Positions 1-10,400 of a stretch of 64,000 bases of DNA are shown piece after piece. Made by a program: the position numbers and the translations under genes. The notes beneath the pieces are model-generated. The model saw only the letters and a program-made list of their open reading frames with translations, searched no databases and was not told the DNA's origin. This stretch comes from JABDMH01 sp050298535. Its GTDB lineage: Bacteria; Bacteroidota; Bacteroidia; Chitinophagales; Saprospiraceae. Numbering within the stretch: the stretch's first letter is position 1; each line of letters begins with the position of its first letter. The stretch covers positions 903,158 through 967,157 of the forward strand of contig JBNKUI010000087.1 of NCBI GenBank assembly GCA_050298535.1, written 5' to 3'.

Positions 1-557
1 CTGCTTCTGAGTTTTATAATGAAGAAGAAAAAGTATATCACTTTCACCAATCCACAGGTGACAAGCTGACCAGTGATGAAATGGTCTCTTACTGGAAAGA
101 TTGGGTGAATAAATACCCCATACTATCGATTGAGGATGGATTGCACGAAGATGATTGGGCAGGCTGGCAAAACTTGACGGCTCAGATTGGAGATAAAGTT
201 CAGTTGGTGGGTGATGATTTGTTCGTCACTAACACGAAGCGACTACAAAAAGGTATTGATACCAATGCCGCAAACTCCATACTTATTAAGGTGAACCAGA
301 TTGGATCGCTTTCTGAAACCATTGACGCAGTTTCTTTAGCAACCCGAAATGGAATGACCTCAGTGATGAGTCATAGATCTGGCGAAACAGAAGATACAAC
401 AATCGCTGATCTGGCGGTAGCATTAAATACAGGGCAGATCAAAACAGGCTCGGCTTCAAGATCGGACCGAGTCGCAAAATACAATCAATTACTAAGAATT
501 GAAGAAGAACTAGGAGATACCGCTGTCTATCCTGGAAAAGCATTATTAGGATCATAG
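1..557 (+). CDS. eno: Enolase, C-terminal part (5' end outside window)
   Basis: Enolase converts 2-phosphoglycerate to phosphoenolpyruvate in glycolysis (cytoplasm). Only the last ~185 residues are present; the reading frame is open from base 3 and ends with TAG at 555-557. Family motifs seen in order: SIEDGLHEDDW, LVGDDLFVTN, ANSILIKVNQIGSLSET with the catalytic lysine of the family, SHRSGETEDTTIADLAV, and IKTGSASRSDRVAKYNQL near the end. The segment is full and in frame, so the truncation is only the window edge. It is followed 38 bp downstream by divIC in the same direction, a gene pair often found together in Bacteroidota (known context). Confidence 0.97.
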   Translation, partial: ASEFYNEEEKVYHFHQSTGDKLTSDEMVSYWKDWVNKYPILSIEDGLHEDDWAGWQNLTAQIGDKVQLVGDDLFVTNTKRLQKGIDTNAANSILIKVNQIGSLSETIDAVSLATRNGMTSVMSHRSGETEDTTIADLAVALNTGQIKTGSASRSDRVAKYNQLLRIEEELGDTAVYPGKALLGS

Positions 558-595
558 TATAAAAAATTGTTATATTTAAGTCCTAATATGTCAAT

Positions 596-904
596 ATGAA
601 AGCTACGAAGAGGACAAAGTATCGAACCATTCCATATAGGGTTTCGCGGTTGATCTTCAACAAGTACTTTGTAGCATTTTCCTTCTTCACCATCTGGTTA
701 TTGTTTTTTGATAAGAATGCTATGGTCACTCAATGGCAACTCAGCCAGACGATTGATCAACTTGAAGATCAAAGAGCTTTTTTGATTAAGGATCTGGAGT
801 CCACAAAGTTGCTTCAGGCCGATATCGCTAAAAATAAGGAGAAGTACGCCCGGGAAAAGTACTTCATGAAGAAGCCCGGAGAACGCGTTTTTATTATTGA
901 TTAA
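596..904 (+). CDS. Septum formation initiator DivIC/FtsB family
   Basis: 102-residue bitopic cell-division protein. Residues ~27-40 form one membrane segment (YFVAFSFFTIWLLFF), followed by a periplasmic coiled coil (~50-80) and the family's C-terminal signature REKYFMKKPGERVFII. In the family these proteins join FtsL and FtsQ in the divisome. The length and order of parts fit FtsB/DivIC. ATG start at 596 lies 38 bp after eno, and sucD begins 9 bp after its stop, so the three are probably co-transcribed. Confidence 0.88.
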   Translation: MKATKRTKYRTIPYRVSRLIFNKYFVAFSFFTIWLLFFDKNAMVTQWQLSQTIDQLEDQRAFLIKDLESTKLLQADIAKNKEKYAREKYFMKKPGERVFIID

Positions 905-913
905 TTAGAATTC

Positions 914-1786
914 ATGTCTGTACTAGTAAATAAAGACTCCAAGATTATTGTGCAGGGATTTACCGGAAAGGAAGGTACATTCCATGCCACGCAAATGATT
1001 GAATACGGCACCAATGTGGTGGGAGGGGTCACCCCGGGTAAGGGTGGCCAGGTTCATTTAGACAAGCCCGTATTTAATACTGTAGCTGATGCTGTACAAA
1101 GTGCAGGTGCTGATACCTCGGTCATTTTTGTGCCCCCTGCCTTTGCGGCCGATGCGATCATGGAAGCTGCGGATGCCGGTATCAAGGTGATTATCTGCAT
1201 CACTGAGGGAATTCCAGTACAAGATATGGTCAAGACCAAAGCATATCTGGAAGATAGGGATGTTGTGTTGGTGGGACCTAACTGCCCCGGTGTCATTACA
1301 CCAGGTGAAGCTAAGGTGGGTATAATGCCTGGTTTCATTCACAAGAAAGGTACCATCGGAATTGTGTCTCGATCTGGGACACTAACCTACGAGGCCGTAG
1401 ACCAGGTGACTCGAGCAGGGTTGGGTCAGTCGACTTGTATAGGGATCGGAGGTGATCCCATAGTAGGTACGACTACTAAGGAAGCTGTAGAGCTACTCAT
1501 GAATGATCCGGAGACAGAGGCCATTGTGATGATAGGCGAGATTGGCGGTGGTATGGAAGCCGAAGCAGCTTACTACATTAAAGAACATGGTACAAAGCCT
1601 GTCGTCGGATTTATTGCAGGTAAGACAGCACCCAAAGGTCGTAAGATGGGACACGCAGGAGCCATCATTGGAGGAGCTGATGATACAGCTGCTGCCAAGA
1701 TGCGTATCATGGCCGAGTGTGGTATTAAGGTCGTAGAATCACCGGCTGAGATCGGAGCCTCCATCGTCGAAGTGTTGGGTAAATAA
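914..1786 (+). CDS. sucD: Succinyl-CoA ligase, alpha subunit
   Basis: Forms succinate and ATP or GTP from succinyl-CoA in the TCA cycle together with the beta subunit SucC. 290 residues, normal length. Seen: N-terminal CoA-binding Rossmann region (QGFTGKEGTFHATQMIEYG), VGPNCPGVITPGE, VSRSGTLTYE, and KMGHAGAI with the phosphorylated His at residue 247. No sucC is present in the window, so the two subunits are not adjacent here. Probably in one transcript with eno and divIC (9-bp gap). Confidence 0.96.
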   Translation: MSVLVNKDSKIIVQGFTGKEGTFHATQMIEYGTNVVGGVTPGKGGQVHLDKPVFNTVADAVQSAGADTSVIFVPPAFAADAIMEAADAGIKVIICITEGIPVQDMVKTKAYLEDRDVVLVGPNCPGVITPGEAKVGIMPGFIHKKGTIGIVSRSGTLTYEAVDQVTRAGLGQSTCIGIGGDPIVGTTTKEAVELLMNDPETEAIVMIGEIGGGMEAEAAYYIKEHGTKPVVGFIAGKTAPKGRKMGHAGAIIGGADDTAAAKMRIMAECGIKVVESPAEIGASIVEVLGK

Positions 1787-1818
1787 TATGTACCTACGGT
1801 CTCAGACCGACTTCACAT

Positions 1819-4800
1819 TTATAAGTTTGATTCAAATCGATGTCTGAAAGGATATTCAGACTCAATGTTCTTTAATAGTGGAAGCTCGAAATAGAACTTC
1901 GTCCCTACGTGTTCCTCGGTTTCGAAGTATATCTTACCACCAAACGACTCTATGATATTTTTTGAAATGGCTAGTCCCAGACCTGTGCCGGATGTCTTGG
2001 TCGTAAAGTTTGGATAGAAGACCTTCTCACGCATATCCTTGCTGATGCCTTTACCATTATCTACTACTTGAATGACAGCCCAATCTCCACGAGTGTCGAG
2101 TTTGATGTCAATAATGCCTCGACGGCTGGCTGGAATTGCTTGGATGGCATTCTTGATCAGATTATTTAATACCCGGAGCAAATGGCTCTTATCAGCGTTT
2201 ACATAGATTTCATCAATGGGTACGTACAGATTGAAGTCCATATCATCTCGTTTTTTGAAGAGATCATGCACAGATGCAACCAGATCATTTAAAATGATAC
2301 GCTCATATTGTGGCTTGGGCATTTTTGCAAACGTGGAAAACTCGGCAGCAATACGGGAGAGGTTATCAATCTGTTCAATCAATGTGATACCCACTCGCTG
2401 CACTAATTGCCTGGACTCGATGGGGTCTGCCTTTTGCATCGCATGCTGTAGGTGCTGAATACTTAGTCTCATAGGAGTCAGTGGGTTCTTGATCTCATGA
2501 GCTACTTGCTTGGCCATTTCTCGCCAGGCTACTTCACGCTCAGTTAAAGCGAGGAGATCGGCACTCTCATCGAGTTTTACGATCATCTGGTTGTATTCCT
2601 GAATTAGTAGTCCTAGTTCGTCCTTGGCCTTCCAAACAATGGGTTCGTTTGACTTTCCAAGCTTAAACTCCTTTAGCTTTTGTCCCAGTACCGTCATGGG
2701 TCGTGTGATACTATTGGCTACTGCCAATGCAAATGCTCCGGCAATCAACAGGAGAAATACATAGACATTTAACAAAGTGCCCATGAAGTCTTTCACCTCA
2801 TTACCTTCAATTTTTTCATGGGGATAGATAGGCAATCCGACATAGCCAATCAGCTTATCAAATGAAGATTTGATGGATATGTAGGCTGAAAAATACTGAG
2901 GTAAAGCTTCTGACTGGACTGTATGAATAAATATCGGTTCATCAAATTTCTTAAGTGAGATCAGTGGTTCTATACTAATTCTGTCACTTAAATATCCACG
3001 GTTTTGTGCCTTTTCATCAGATGCCTGTACCAATATGCCATCACTGTCATAGACCTGAATGTGGGAGTTGTATTTGATAGCCAGGCTTTGAATGAATTGC
3101 TTGAGACTAGTATTGAGCGTGCTCGTATTGTCATTTATGACGGAGGTCTGAATTTCATACTGAAGAGATGAAGCAGTTTGCTTTAAGATGTCAATTTTCT
3201 TTTTCTCAGCCGTATCCTGAAAATAAAAAACAGTCACTATCCCAATGATGATAAATGACAAGACAATCAATGCCAATACCGAAACTTGGATCCTATTTCG
3301 CAAGGAAATTTGACTCGAGAATCTGAGATTTAGTTCGGGTGGCAGATATTCATAGATAGAGTTGATCCCAACCAGAAAAAGAATGATAAATACAACAATC
3401 ACAAAGAGGTAGGAAAATAATGAGACTGGCTTAATCAGACCGGTCAGTCTTCGGCCGACAATTATTGTGTAAGTCCCATTGTTATATAGTAGTTCAGATC
3501 GGCCCACTGGATAGTAAATGGCAGTACGTCCAGCCACTGGAGGGAGTTGATCCAATACCATCTGGTATTCTGGTGAGCTCCTCTCGATGCATTGACGACC
3601 CTTGTAAATGGCATAGTCATAGTCTTCCAACAACTCAATTCCTTTGTAGGGAGAGATGGGCAAAATACTGGTGAGTGGTCTATCGTAGCTGATTTTCTTT
3701 TTCTCAAGTACGACAAACAGAGAACCCTCACTCTGGGTCTCAATGGGGAAGCTGTATCGGTCAAGCGTATTATTGTCCTGATAATAGTTCAGTTCTCTGT
3801 AATTGAATGGCTGGCCCTGACTTTGGATGGGTCGGATTCTGGAGAATGAAAGATTATAATATGTAGTCAGATAATCTGACTCTTGCTCGATAATATTTCT
3901 AATAGACCTTCGTAGTGTAGAATCATTGCTTATCGCATTTAGTTCTTCCACACTTTGAATTATGCCAAGCATCTCATCTAATGCAACAGAGTCTACCTGT
4001 TCAGTGAGGTGTTTTGCCACATGTAGTCGGACCTCTGTCGTCTTATCATTGTTAAACTTAAAGAGCATGATGGAGGAAAATCCAGCCAAAACTACCAGCC
4101 AGAGCACAATCCATGTGAAATTGGGAGTATTAACTTCCAGGAATAAGTCCAAAAGCAGAATAAATATGGTCGCTACCAATACAAATTGAAAGATGGGAAT
4201 CGATGGACTTAGCAAGTACAAGATAGGTAATGTCAGTAGTAGCGTAGGACCTCCTGCAAGTAGTTTCTCAGGAATAGATAGATTGAGCTCTGTGACTATA
4301 GACATCAGCTTTACAGACCATAGAAACTGGACAAAAAGCAATAATATAACACCTATAAGAGCGGCAATACTCAGTATATCCAGATTGAAGACACTATCGA
4401 AATCGAAATCGATCGAGGTAGACTGAATAATATCACCGCAAAATTTTGTGAGCAAGACTGTACCCAGAAATATAAGGAAGTACTGTGCCGCAGCAATGAG
4501 AACACGTTGCTGCTGTGACAAATTATTGCGGAATTTGGATGGTATATAATTTATCGTGTAGATGGACACCCAAAGGAAGATCACAATGTTTACCAATATA
4601 TTTCCCAAGCTATTCTTAAATCCGGGACTCATCAGTGCCGCATCAAAGATGGGAATAGACTCAAAATGCTGGGAGAAATCAAATACAAGTGTGATCAGAC
4701 GCAGTACGACAGCGGTAAAAGCTATAAAGGCTATACTTGCCCAGGCTCCGAGCTTTTCTCGCACAAAATGTGAGATATGCATGACCGCTATACCCAGTGC

Positions 4801-5421
4801 CAGAAAGGCAAGGATGTATAAGACTACCAATATCAAAACTTGTGTCCTGGATAGTATAGGGTTATTATCATCCTGAATGTAAAGCAATTGATCTCCAGCA
4901 GGAGACATTATAGCCAGACCTTCTTTGTCAGATAGTGTAAGTGAGGGGGGAATATGTTTAGAAATGTGGCCAAAAGGATTGTCTACCAACCTCTTATAGA
5001 TTGGAACATATGCAACAAATCGAAGATCTTGCTTACCAATTATGACTTTCCTGTTGTAAAATAGATAAGTACCCAGATCGTCATTAATGAGGGAACCACT
5101 GCGTGTCAGGATATCTGAAGCAGGTATCTTTGCCTTATCGTTTGACCAGTACAATAATCTGTTTCGATGATTGAATATGAAAAATGTGTACGCATTTTCA
5201 GATAAATCGAGTGCATGACTCATAGAAGTCACATCCAGGTCATCTTCAGGGAATAGGCTTGTCAGAGACAGAATCAGGCCTGAATCCGCAACAATTTGAT
5301 TTATTTCTTCTTCAGTATGCTGGAGATATTCTTCAATTTTGTCTTTAGCCGTGGGGGCTGTGCCGCTTTGAAAAAAACGATAGTGGGTATATCCTGCTAT
5401 CAGCCACAGGACAGCTGCCAT
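1819..5421 (-). CDS. NtrY-like multi-pass membrane sensor histidine kinase
   Basis: 1200-residue two-component kinase. Order of parts: membrane segment at the start, an extracytoplasmic region (~25-190), a block of about nine hydrophobic helices (~190-460), a second periplasmic region (~470-690), two more helices, a third periplasmic region (~770-890), a last helix, HAMP (~910-960), HisKA with AHEIKNPLTPMRL (phospho-acceptor His975), and HATPase with NLIKNAIQAIP and DNGKGI, then TGTGLGLAI-like G boxes. The architecture resembles NtrY. No response regulator is adjacent; the NtrX-like protein at 26781 is the only one in the window. ATG at 5421 is the first ATG, but the frame stays open upstream to a stop at 5500, with HTFLLWV just ahead of it, so the membrane segment may begin earlier from a non-ATG codon. 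Confidence 0.9.
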   Translation of the reverse strand: MAAVLWLIAGYTHYRFFQSGTAPTAKDKIEEYLQHTEEEINQIVADSGLILSLTSLFPEDDLDVTSMSHALDLSENAYTFFIFNHRNRLLYWSNDKAKIPASDILTRSGSLINDDLGTYLFYNRKVIIGKQDLRFVAYVPIYKRLVDNPFGHISKHIPPSLTLSDKEGLAIMSPAGDQLLYIQDDNNPILSRTQVLILVVLYILAFLALGIAVMHISHFVREKLGAWASIAFIAFTAVVLRLITLVFDFSQHFESIPIFDAALMSPGFKNSLGNILVNIVIFLWVSIYTINYIPSKFRNNLSQQQRVLIAAAQYFLIFLGTVLLTKFCGDIIQSTSIDFDFDSVFNLDILSIAALIGVILLLFVQFLWSVKLMSIVTELNLSIPEKLLAGGPTLLLTLPILYLLSPSIPIFQFVLVATIFILLLDLFLEVNTPNFTWIVLWLVVLAGFSSIMLFKFNNDKTTEVRLHVAKHLTEQVDSVALDEMLGIIQSVEELNAISNDSTLRRSIRNIIEQESDYLTTYYNLSFSRIRPIQSQGQPFNYRELNYYQDNNTLDRYSFPIETQSEGSLFVVLEKKKISYDRPLTSILPISPYKGIELLEDYDYAIYKGRQCIERSSPEYQMVLDQLPPVAGRTAIYYPVGRSELLYNNGTYTIIVGRRLTGLIKPVSLFSYLFVIVVFIILFLVGINSIYEYLPPELNLRFSSQISLRNRIQVSVLALIVLSFIIIGIVTVFYFQDTAEKKKIDILKQTASSLQYEIQTSVINDNTSTLNTSLKQFIQSLAIKYNSHIQVYDSDGILVQASDEKAQNRGYLSDRISIEPLISLKKFDEPIFIHTVQSEALPQYFSAYISIKSSFDKLIGYVGLPIYPHEKIEGNEVKDFMGTLLNVYVFLLLIAGAFALAVANSITRPMTVLGQKLKEFKLGKSNEPIVWKAKDELGLLIQEYNQMIVKLDESADLLALTEREVAWREMAKQVAHEIKNPLTPMRLSIQHLQHAMQKADPIESRQLVQRVGITLIEQIDNLSRIAAEFSTFAKMPKPQYERIILNDLVASVHDLFKKRDDMDFNLYVPIDEIYVNADKSHLLRVLNNLIKNAIQAIPASRRGIIDIKLDTRGDWAVIQVVDNGKGISKDMREKVFYPNFTTKTSGTGLGLAISKNIIESFGGKIYFETEEHVGTKFYFELPLLKNIESEYPFRHRFESNL

Positions 5422-5494
5422 GACCCAAAGTAAAAACGTATGTTTGATCTCGTTGATAGTAGGAGGATTGAAGGTCTTACAAATACGTATTAAA

Positions 5495-5502
5495 CAAATT
5501 TA
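5495..5502 (-). promoter_or_regulatory. Candidate -7 element for the sensor kinase gene
   Basis: Minus strand reads TAAATTTG, matching the Bacteroidota -7 consensus TAnnTTTG. It would start a transcript near 5489, leaving a leader of about 68 bases before the ATG at 5421. No clear -33 TTTG was found at the usual distance, so this is tentative. Confidence 0.3.
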
Positions 5503-5553
5503 TAATTTATAATTAGTTTATTATGCGTTTGTAAGAAATATTTTATAAGATCT

Positions 5554-5952
5554 GATCGTGGGGAGTTCCATCGCGCTGGAGATTTTGTCTCCGGTGAGGA
5601 AAATCCGGACAACGTAGAGCGCCGTACCATCTAACGGATGGGTTCCTGCAAATGTGCAGGAAACAGAAAGTGTCACAGAAACGATACCGCCCCACCCTGG
5701 TGGGGTAAGGGTGAAATCGTGTGGTAAGAGCACACGCTATTTCATGGCAACATGATATGGGGACAAACCTTGCGGGTTGAAATGCCATGTACATTCCGAT
5801 TTGCCAAAACGGCAAGTTGAGCTGCTCGCTCAATTATCTTCGGATATTCGGGAGGGGTAGGCAGATTGAGCCAGTCTGTGAAGACTGGCCTAGATAAATG
5901 ATGGAAATCCCGAGATATCGGGAGACAGAATCCGGTTTATATCCTCACGATC
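5554..5952 (+). ncRNA. rnpB: RNase P RNA
   Basis: Catalytic RNA that matures tRNA 5' ends. Seen: the conserved GAGGAAAATCCGGAC box (5597-5611), ACAGAAACGATACCGCCC, GGTAAGGGTGAAA and GGTAAGAGCACACG boxes, and the 3' AGAATCCGGTTTAT segment. The ends are set by the P1 helix: GATCGTGGGGA (5554-5564) pairs with TCCTCACGATC (5942-5952) with one G-U pair. Length ~399 fits class A bacterial RNase P RNA. A strong terminator follows at once. The short open frames inside this region are not genes. Confidence 0.96.
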
Positions 5953-5960
5953 TTTTAATT

Positions 5961-5996
5961 AAAAAAGGCCTTGTAAAATGTTTACAGGGCCTTTTT
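5961..5996 (+). terminator. Bidirectional intrinsic terminator (rnpB / porV)
   Basis: Stem AAGGCCTTGTAAA / TTTACAGGGCCTT around a 3-base ATG loop, flanked by six A on the left and five T on the right. It ends rnpB on the plus strand and, read in reverse, porV on the minus strand. Confidence 0.9.
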
Positions 5997-6022
5997 ACTA
6001 GTTCTTTATGATTGTGTCATTA

Positions 6023-7240
6023 TTAGTTGGCAGGTACGTCTTCATTTGCCAGTGCTCCAAAGTCAAAGAGTAGGGAAAACCTTAGAGTCTTATCTAGTGG
6101 ATTACTATTAGCTGTAGTATTTGAAGTACTGATGAGATAGGACATATTGATCCCAAATACATTGTATTTGAGTCCAAGTCCTGCTGTAATATACTGTCGA
6201 TTTCCCTTCAGAGGATTTTCATAGAAGTATCCGGCTCTCAATGCAAATTGATTATCATACCAGTACTCTAGACCAAGCGAGTAGGATATCTCCTTTAGCT
6301 CTTCACTAAATCCTTCAGGAGCATCAGACCATGATCCTAGGACTCCACTGAAGAAGGATTTATCCCGGTAATCATTAATTCCATTTTGATTCTCATCTAC
6401 GAACTCATGCTGCGGAGTAGGTACCATTAACTTATTTATGTCAGCCGTGACTGTTAATTGGTTGTAATCATCAAATTTGAAATCCCACGCGGCTCCCAGT
6501 CCAAAATTTACGGGTAGAAAATCGTTTGTTTCTTTCGTATACGTAATTTTTGAACCCAAATTGGTAAGTGCTAGGCCAAGATTCAACGTACTTCCTTCTA
6601 AAGGTACTTTGTAATAAAAAGAGATGTCGGCAGCTCCTGCCACACCTGGATTGATTTCAATACCACCTACTTCCTGACCGGCAGCGAGATTGGAGTAGAT
6701 AAACTTACCATTGATACCCACACTAAAGTTTTCACCCAACTTTCGAGCCCATCCTGCGGCGAGTTCAAACTCATTGGGACGCCCAAATCCAGTGGGTTCA
6801 CCGTTTTCATTGGTAAACTGAATATCACCCAGGCTAAAATATCGTAAGCTGAAGCCCAAGGTTTGAAGTTCATCGATTCTCTTAAATCCTGACAAATATG
6901 CCAGATAAACATCCTGAAGACCCAGAGATCGTAGCCAGGGTGAATACGTGGCAGATAGGGCAAAGTCCTGATCGACAAAGGCCAGTTTAGATGAGTTAAT
7001 ATGCATGCTGTTTGCATCTGGCGATATAGCCACACCGGCATCTCCCATGGCCCCAGATCGTGCATCCGGTGTTATTCTCAGGAAAGGTACGGCAGTTGGA
7101 ATAGCATTGGCACATTCACCTCCATCAAGGGCAGTATACATTCCACTACCGATCGGATTTTCGATGCATTGTGCAGCAACCTGTGTCTGCCAACCTATAC
7201 ATGCCAATAAGAAAAGTGTAAAAAACGGTGTCCGTCGCAT
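6023..7240 (-). CDS. porV: Type IX secretion outer membrane protein PorV (LptO)
   Basis: Outer-membrane beta-barrel that shuttles T9SS cargo to the PorU sortase (family knowledge). The protein is ~405 residues from the chosen start, with signal peptide MRRTPFFTLFLLACIG...VAAQ. The typical N-terminal family segment FLRITPDARSGAMGDAGVA is followed by repeated amphipathic strands, including FSLRYFSLGDIQFT, and a C-terminal strand ending FSLLFDFGA. A longer frame to 7288 exists, but its extra residues (MRYICSH...) are polar and a promoter-like TATATTTG lies at 7275-7282 inside it, so ATG at 7240 is preferred. It lies 189 bp downstream of porU, the usual neighbour. Confidence 0.93.
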   Translation of the reverse strand: MRRTPFFTLFLLACIGWQTQVAAQCIENPIGSGMYTALDGGECANAIPTAVPFLRITPDARSGAMGDAGVAISPDANSMHINSSKLAFVDQDFALSATYSPWLRSLGLQDVYLAYLSGFKRIDELQTLGFSLRYFSLGDIQFTNENGEPTGFGRPNEFELAAGWARKLGENFSVGINGKFIYSNLAAGQEVGGIEINPGVAGAADISFYYKVPLEGSTLNLGLALTNLGSKITYTKETNDFLPVNFGLGAAWDFKFDDYNQLTVTADINKLMVPTPQHEFVDENQNGINDYRDKSFFSGVLGSWSDAPEGFSEELKEISYSLGLEYWYDNQFALRAGYFYENPLKGNRQYITAGLGLKYNVFGINMSYLISTSNTTANSNPLDKTLRFSLLFDFGALANEDVPAN

Positions 7241-7274
7241 TATCTCGTTTCTGTTAAAAAAAATAAAATGGCTG

Positions 7275-7282
7275 CAAATATA
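7275..7282 (-). promoter_or_regulatory. Candidate -7 element for porV
   Basis: Minus strand TATATTTG matches TAnnTTTG. A start point near 7269 would give a leader of about 29 bases before the ATG at 7240. No -33 element at standard spacing was found. Confidence 0.4.
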
Positions 7283-7318
7283 ACGCAATGCCTATTTTTT
7301 AATTGCTTGCATGAAAGA

Positions 7319-7360
7319 TTAACGCCAATCCCTCTTATTGTCTTGTTTTTCAGGCGTTAA
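7319..7360. repeat. Inverted repeat between porU and porV
   Basis: Perfect 8-bp arms TTAACGCC (7319-7326) and GGCGTTAA (7353-7360) around a 26-bp loop. No T-run follows on the minus strand, so it is not a standard terminator. It may be an mRNA 3' structure for porU or a binding site. Confidence 0.4.
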
Positions 7361-7429
7361 AAGTTAGAGGAATACGGCCTAAATGAGGGGTGTTTTTCGT
7401 ATGGCAAATCTTAATACTATGTTAAGAAA

Positions 7430-10400
7430 CTAGCGTAAAATCACTAATTTTTCAAGATCACTGCTGTTCTTTAATATCCGACCACTGCTGTCCTGCGTAC
7501 TGACAGACACGCGATAGATATATATTCCGTTGGCCAGAGGATCACCAAACTCATCCCGGCCGTCCCATTTTACATCCCGGGACAGGTTTCCACTGGCTTT
7601 AATGGTCTCCTGTCGGGTTCGCACAACCCGACCCGAAGGAGTGAGGATTTCAATCCGTATATCAAGTTCTTGTCCCTGAAAGGGATGCTCAAACTGGAAA
7701 CAAGTTTCGCTGGAGAATGGATTGGGATAGTTCAATACATGGCGAAGTGCTGCTTCCTCATCATCCACCACTAAAAACTCAGTTAAGGCCTCGCTACTAT
7801 TGTTGGCAATATCCCAGGCTTTGACTTCAATGGTATGTGTGCCGGGTTCTAATTCATTCAATGGGTAGCTGACCATACCCCGGGTGTAATCATCTTGTTC
7901 TGATTCATAGAAGTCATTGAGCTGAATTGTATTTTGAAAATTCCTGTCCAGTACGGCTGTCAGATCATGGCCAATACTATTGCCGATTACATTAATACCA
8001 TTTTCATCTGATAATTTAAGTAGTAGCACGGGGTCACTATCCGTAATCCCACCAAATACAAAGTTTTCATCATCCATAAAAATCTGAATGTCAGGACCCT
8101 CTTCATCGGTGATCCCATTCTTATCAGTACCCCCTACTACAACCTGATCGAAGGAACCTGCCACATCCACTAGTGTGCCATCTTCAGCGTAGTAGCTGAT
8201 CTTTCCAAATCCAAAGCTATAGTTTATGTCCTTCGGCACTACAAAACTGAATTTGAACTTCCCATTCGTTACACTGGCCAGTCCTTTAAAAATGACACTT
8301 TTTTGTAGCTCGAAGGTGCGTTCAGAGCTTCTATCGTCTTGCCCCAGGGTTTTCAAAGTGACAGACTTGTCAAGAATGGTGGGATATAGCTTACCATTAA
8401 ACCCGGGGATGAGATTACCATTCAAATCGACGATTTCTCCTTCAATTTCCACTTTGCTCAAGGCTTTCAGTGTATCTAGCCTGGCTTCTGCTATGGGTTT
8501 ACCATTGATGGACACCGTGCTGGCTTTGTACTGTGGTATTGCAAGTTTCATGGCAGGATCCCCTAGTAACGTAAATCTTCTTGTATTGTCGTTAGTGGTA
8601 TCCTGCCCTGTGTTCTTGGAGTTAATAAAGCTTTCTCCTATCGTAGGAATCCGTCCGTCAATGGGTGCGAATAAGTGATTAAAGACATTTCGGGTCAGAC
8701 GCTCATTATCCCGCGCATAGACCGACCTTACCGTCGTGAAGAGTCCCACTGATCCACCATCCGGATTCGTAAGGGTAAATTCACCTGCCGTGATATCAGA
8801 TGGATCATCATATCCTGCAAACGAGCAGGTGGCAGTAATGAGTAGAGGCAGCCGTTCCAAATTTTCCCATTTGTCAATGTCTTCATCCTGTAGCACACGT
8901 TCCTGTGCCCAACCTCTGGATCCTCCGTGTCCGATATAGTTGACTACCAACTGTCCCTGAAAAAGATGCTGATTGAGTGCATTTTTGGCATTGAAGTTAA
9001 ATATACCACCGGGCGTATTTTCTTCTTCATAGGCATCGAGATATACTTTATTTACATTGAAAAATGGATATTCTGATCGGATTTTCTCAGCGATTCCATC
9101 TGCCTCTCGAAAGTGCCGGTCGCTGTCTCCATCATCAGCTACAAACAGCACATTGGTACGCCAGTCTCCCAGATATTTGGTACTGGTTTCGTAGTTAATC
9201 ACTTTATTGGCTACTAGAATGGCTTCATCAGCTGTACGTACCGGAAAACGTCCCACGGCGATGTCCAGGGCACCTCGTAGGTTTTCCCCGCCTTCATTAT
9301 CACTCAATAAAGCGAAGTAGTCATCACTGGGATAAGAGCCAATGGGATCTAATGAAAAATCCGTCTCATATACCGGAATGAAAGACTCATCAGATAGATC
9401 TGTCAGGATGTGTCGATAGTCAAATGATCCATCACCGATCAGTAGCAGATATTTAAATTTTGCAGAGCGCTGGTGTTGCAGTCGCGCAAAATCCCGAATG
9501 GCGGTCGGATCTACTTTGCCCGACGAAAATTCATTGAAAACCTCATCAATAGAAGCCAACCCCACAGTAAACCCATTATGGCTTACACGGTGTGTGTTTA
9601 TACGGGCAGCGGCTTCCTCAAAATCAGGATGGTAAATCACCAGGTAGTCTATATTCGATATTCCATGTAGATTCTGATTGGGAATTTTTCCAATAGACTG
9701 AGGTGTAAAAGCAGTACCCTCGTTAAATAGCTGAAATCGGGAGTCAGAGCCGCCCTGATTTGTGATGAATTCCATCCGATCTCCCACTAATGAGTAGGGA
9801 ATTTCTTCAATAAGCAAAGGATTGGATATATCCCAAACCATTAGATCGTCTGCTCCGTTTTCGATGATATATTCCGTGCTTTCTGAAGCCTGTGATGTCA
9901 AATCAGTAAATCCGAATTGTGCACCGTCGAAGGAAAGTTCTTTCCGAAACTGAAAAGTGATATAGTCCAACCATCCCACGTTGTTATTCCCCTGACTTGG
10001 GTAAGAAATACTGATTTGCGGGCTGGTATTATTCAAGGTAAATTCTTCCGAAATTGTGCCAATCTTTGCATACCTATCTTCAATATCCGACACATTGGAT
10101 CGTGAGATGGATCGGTCGAAAGAATTTGCTCCAATATTCAAGGTGACAGATGAAGTTTGTCCTGATCTGGCCACAAAAGACATGCGCACTTTTGCCATCT
10201 CATTAAGTATCGCACCACTGAAATCAAAAATGTTGCTATAATCTCTTGATCGCTGGACCTTGAATTGATCCCCATACCATTGCCGTCCAGAGCCCTGAAG
10301 ATTAGCGTCTCCTGCTAAATGGAGTAAGTTATACAGGTCATTTTCGTAGTGCAGTCGCTCGTCAAAAGCTGTGGAGGTTCGGTCTGCTACGTCGATCTGG

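Noticed and set aside
5543..5833. Short minus-strand open frames over the RNase P region
   Set aside because: The plus-strand RNA boxes and P1 pairing fix this as rnpB.
7241..7288. Longer N-terminus of PorV
   Set aside because: It would place a promoter-like element within the coding region and hide the signal peptide behind polar residues.
8226..8678. 150-residue open frame on the plus strand inside porU
   Set aside because: Shadow of the porU coding frame.
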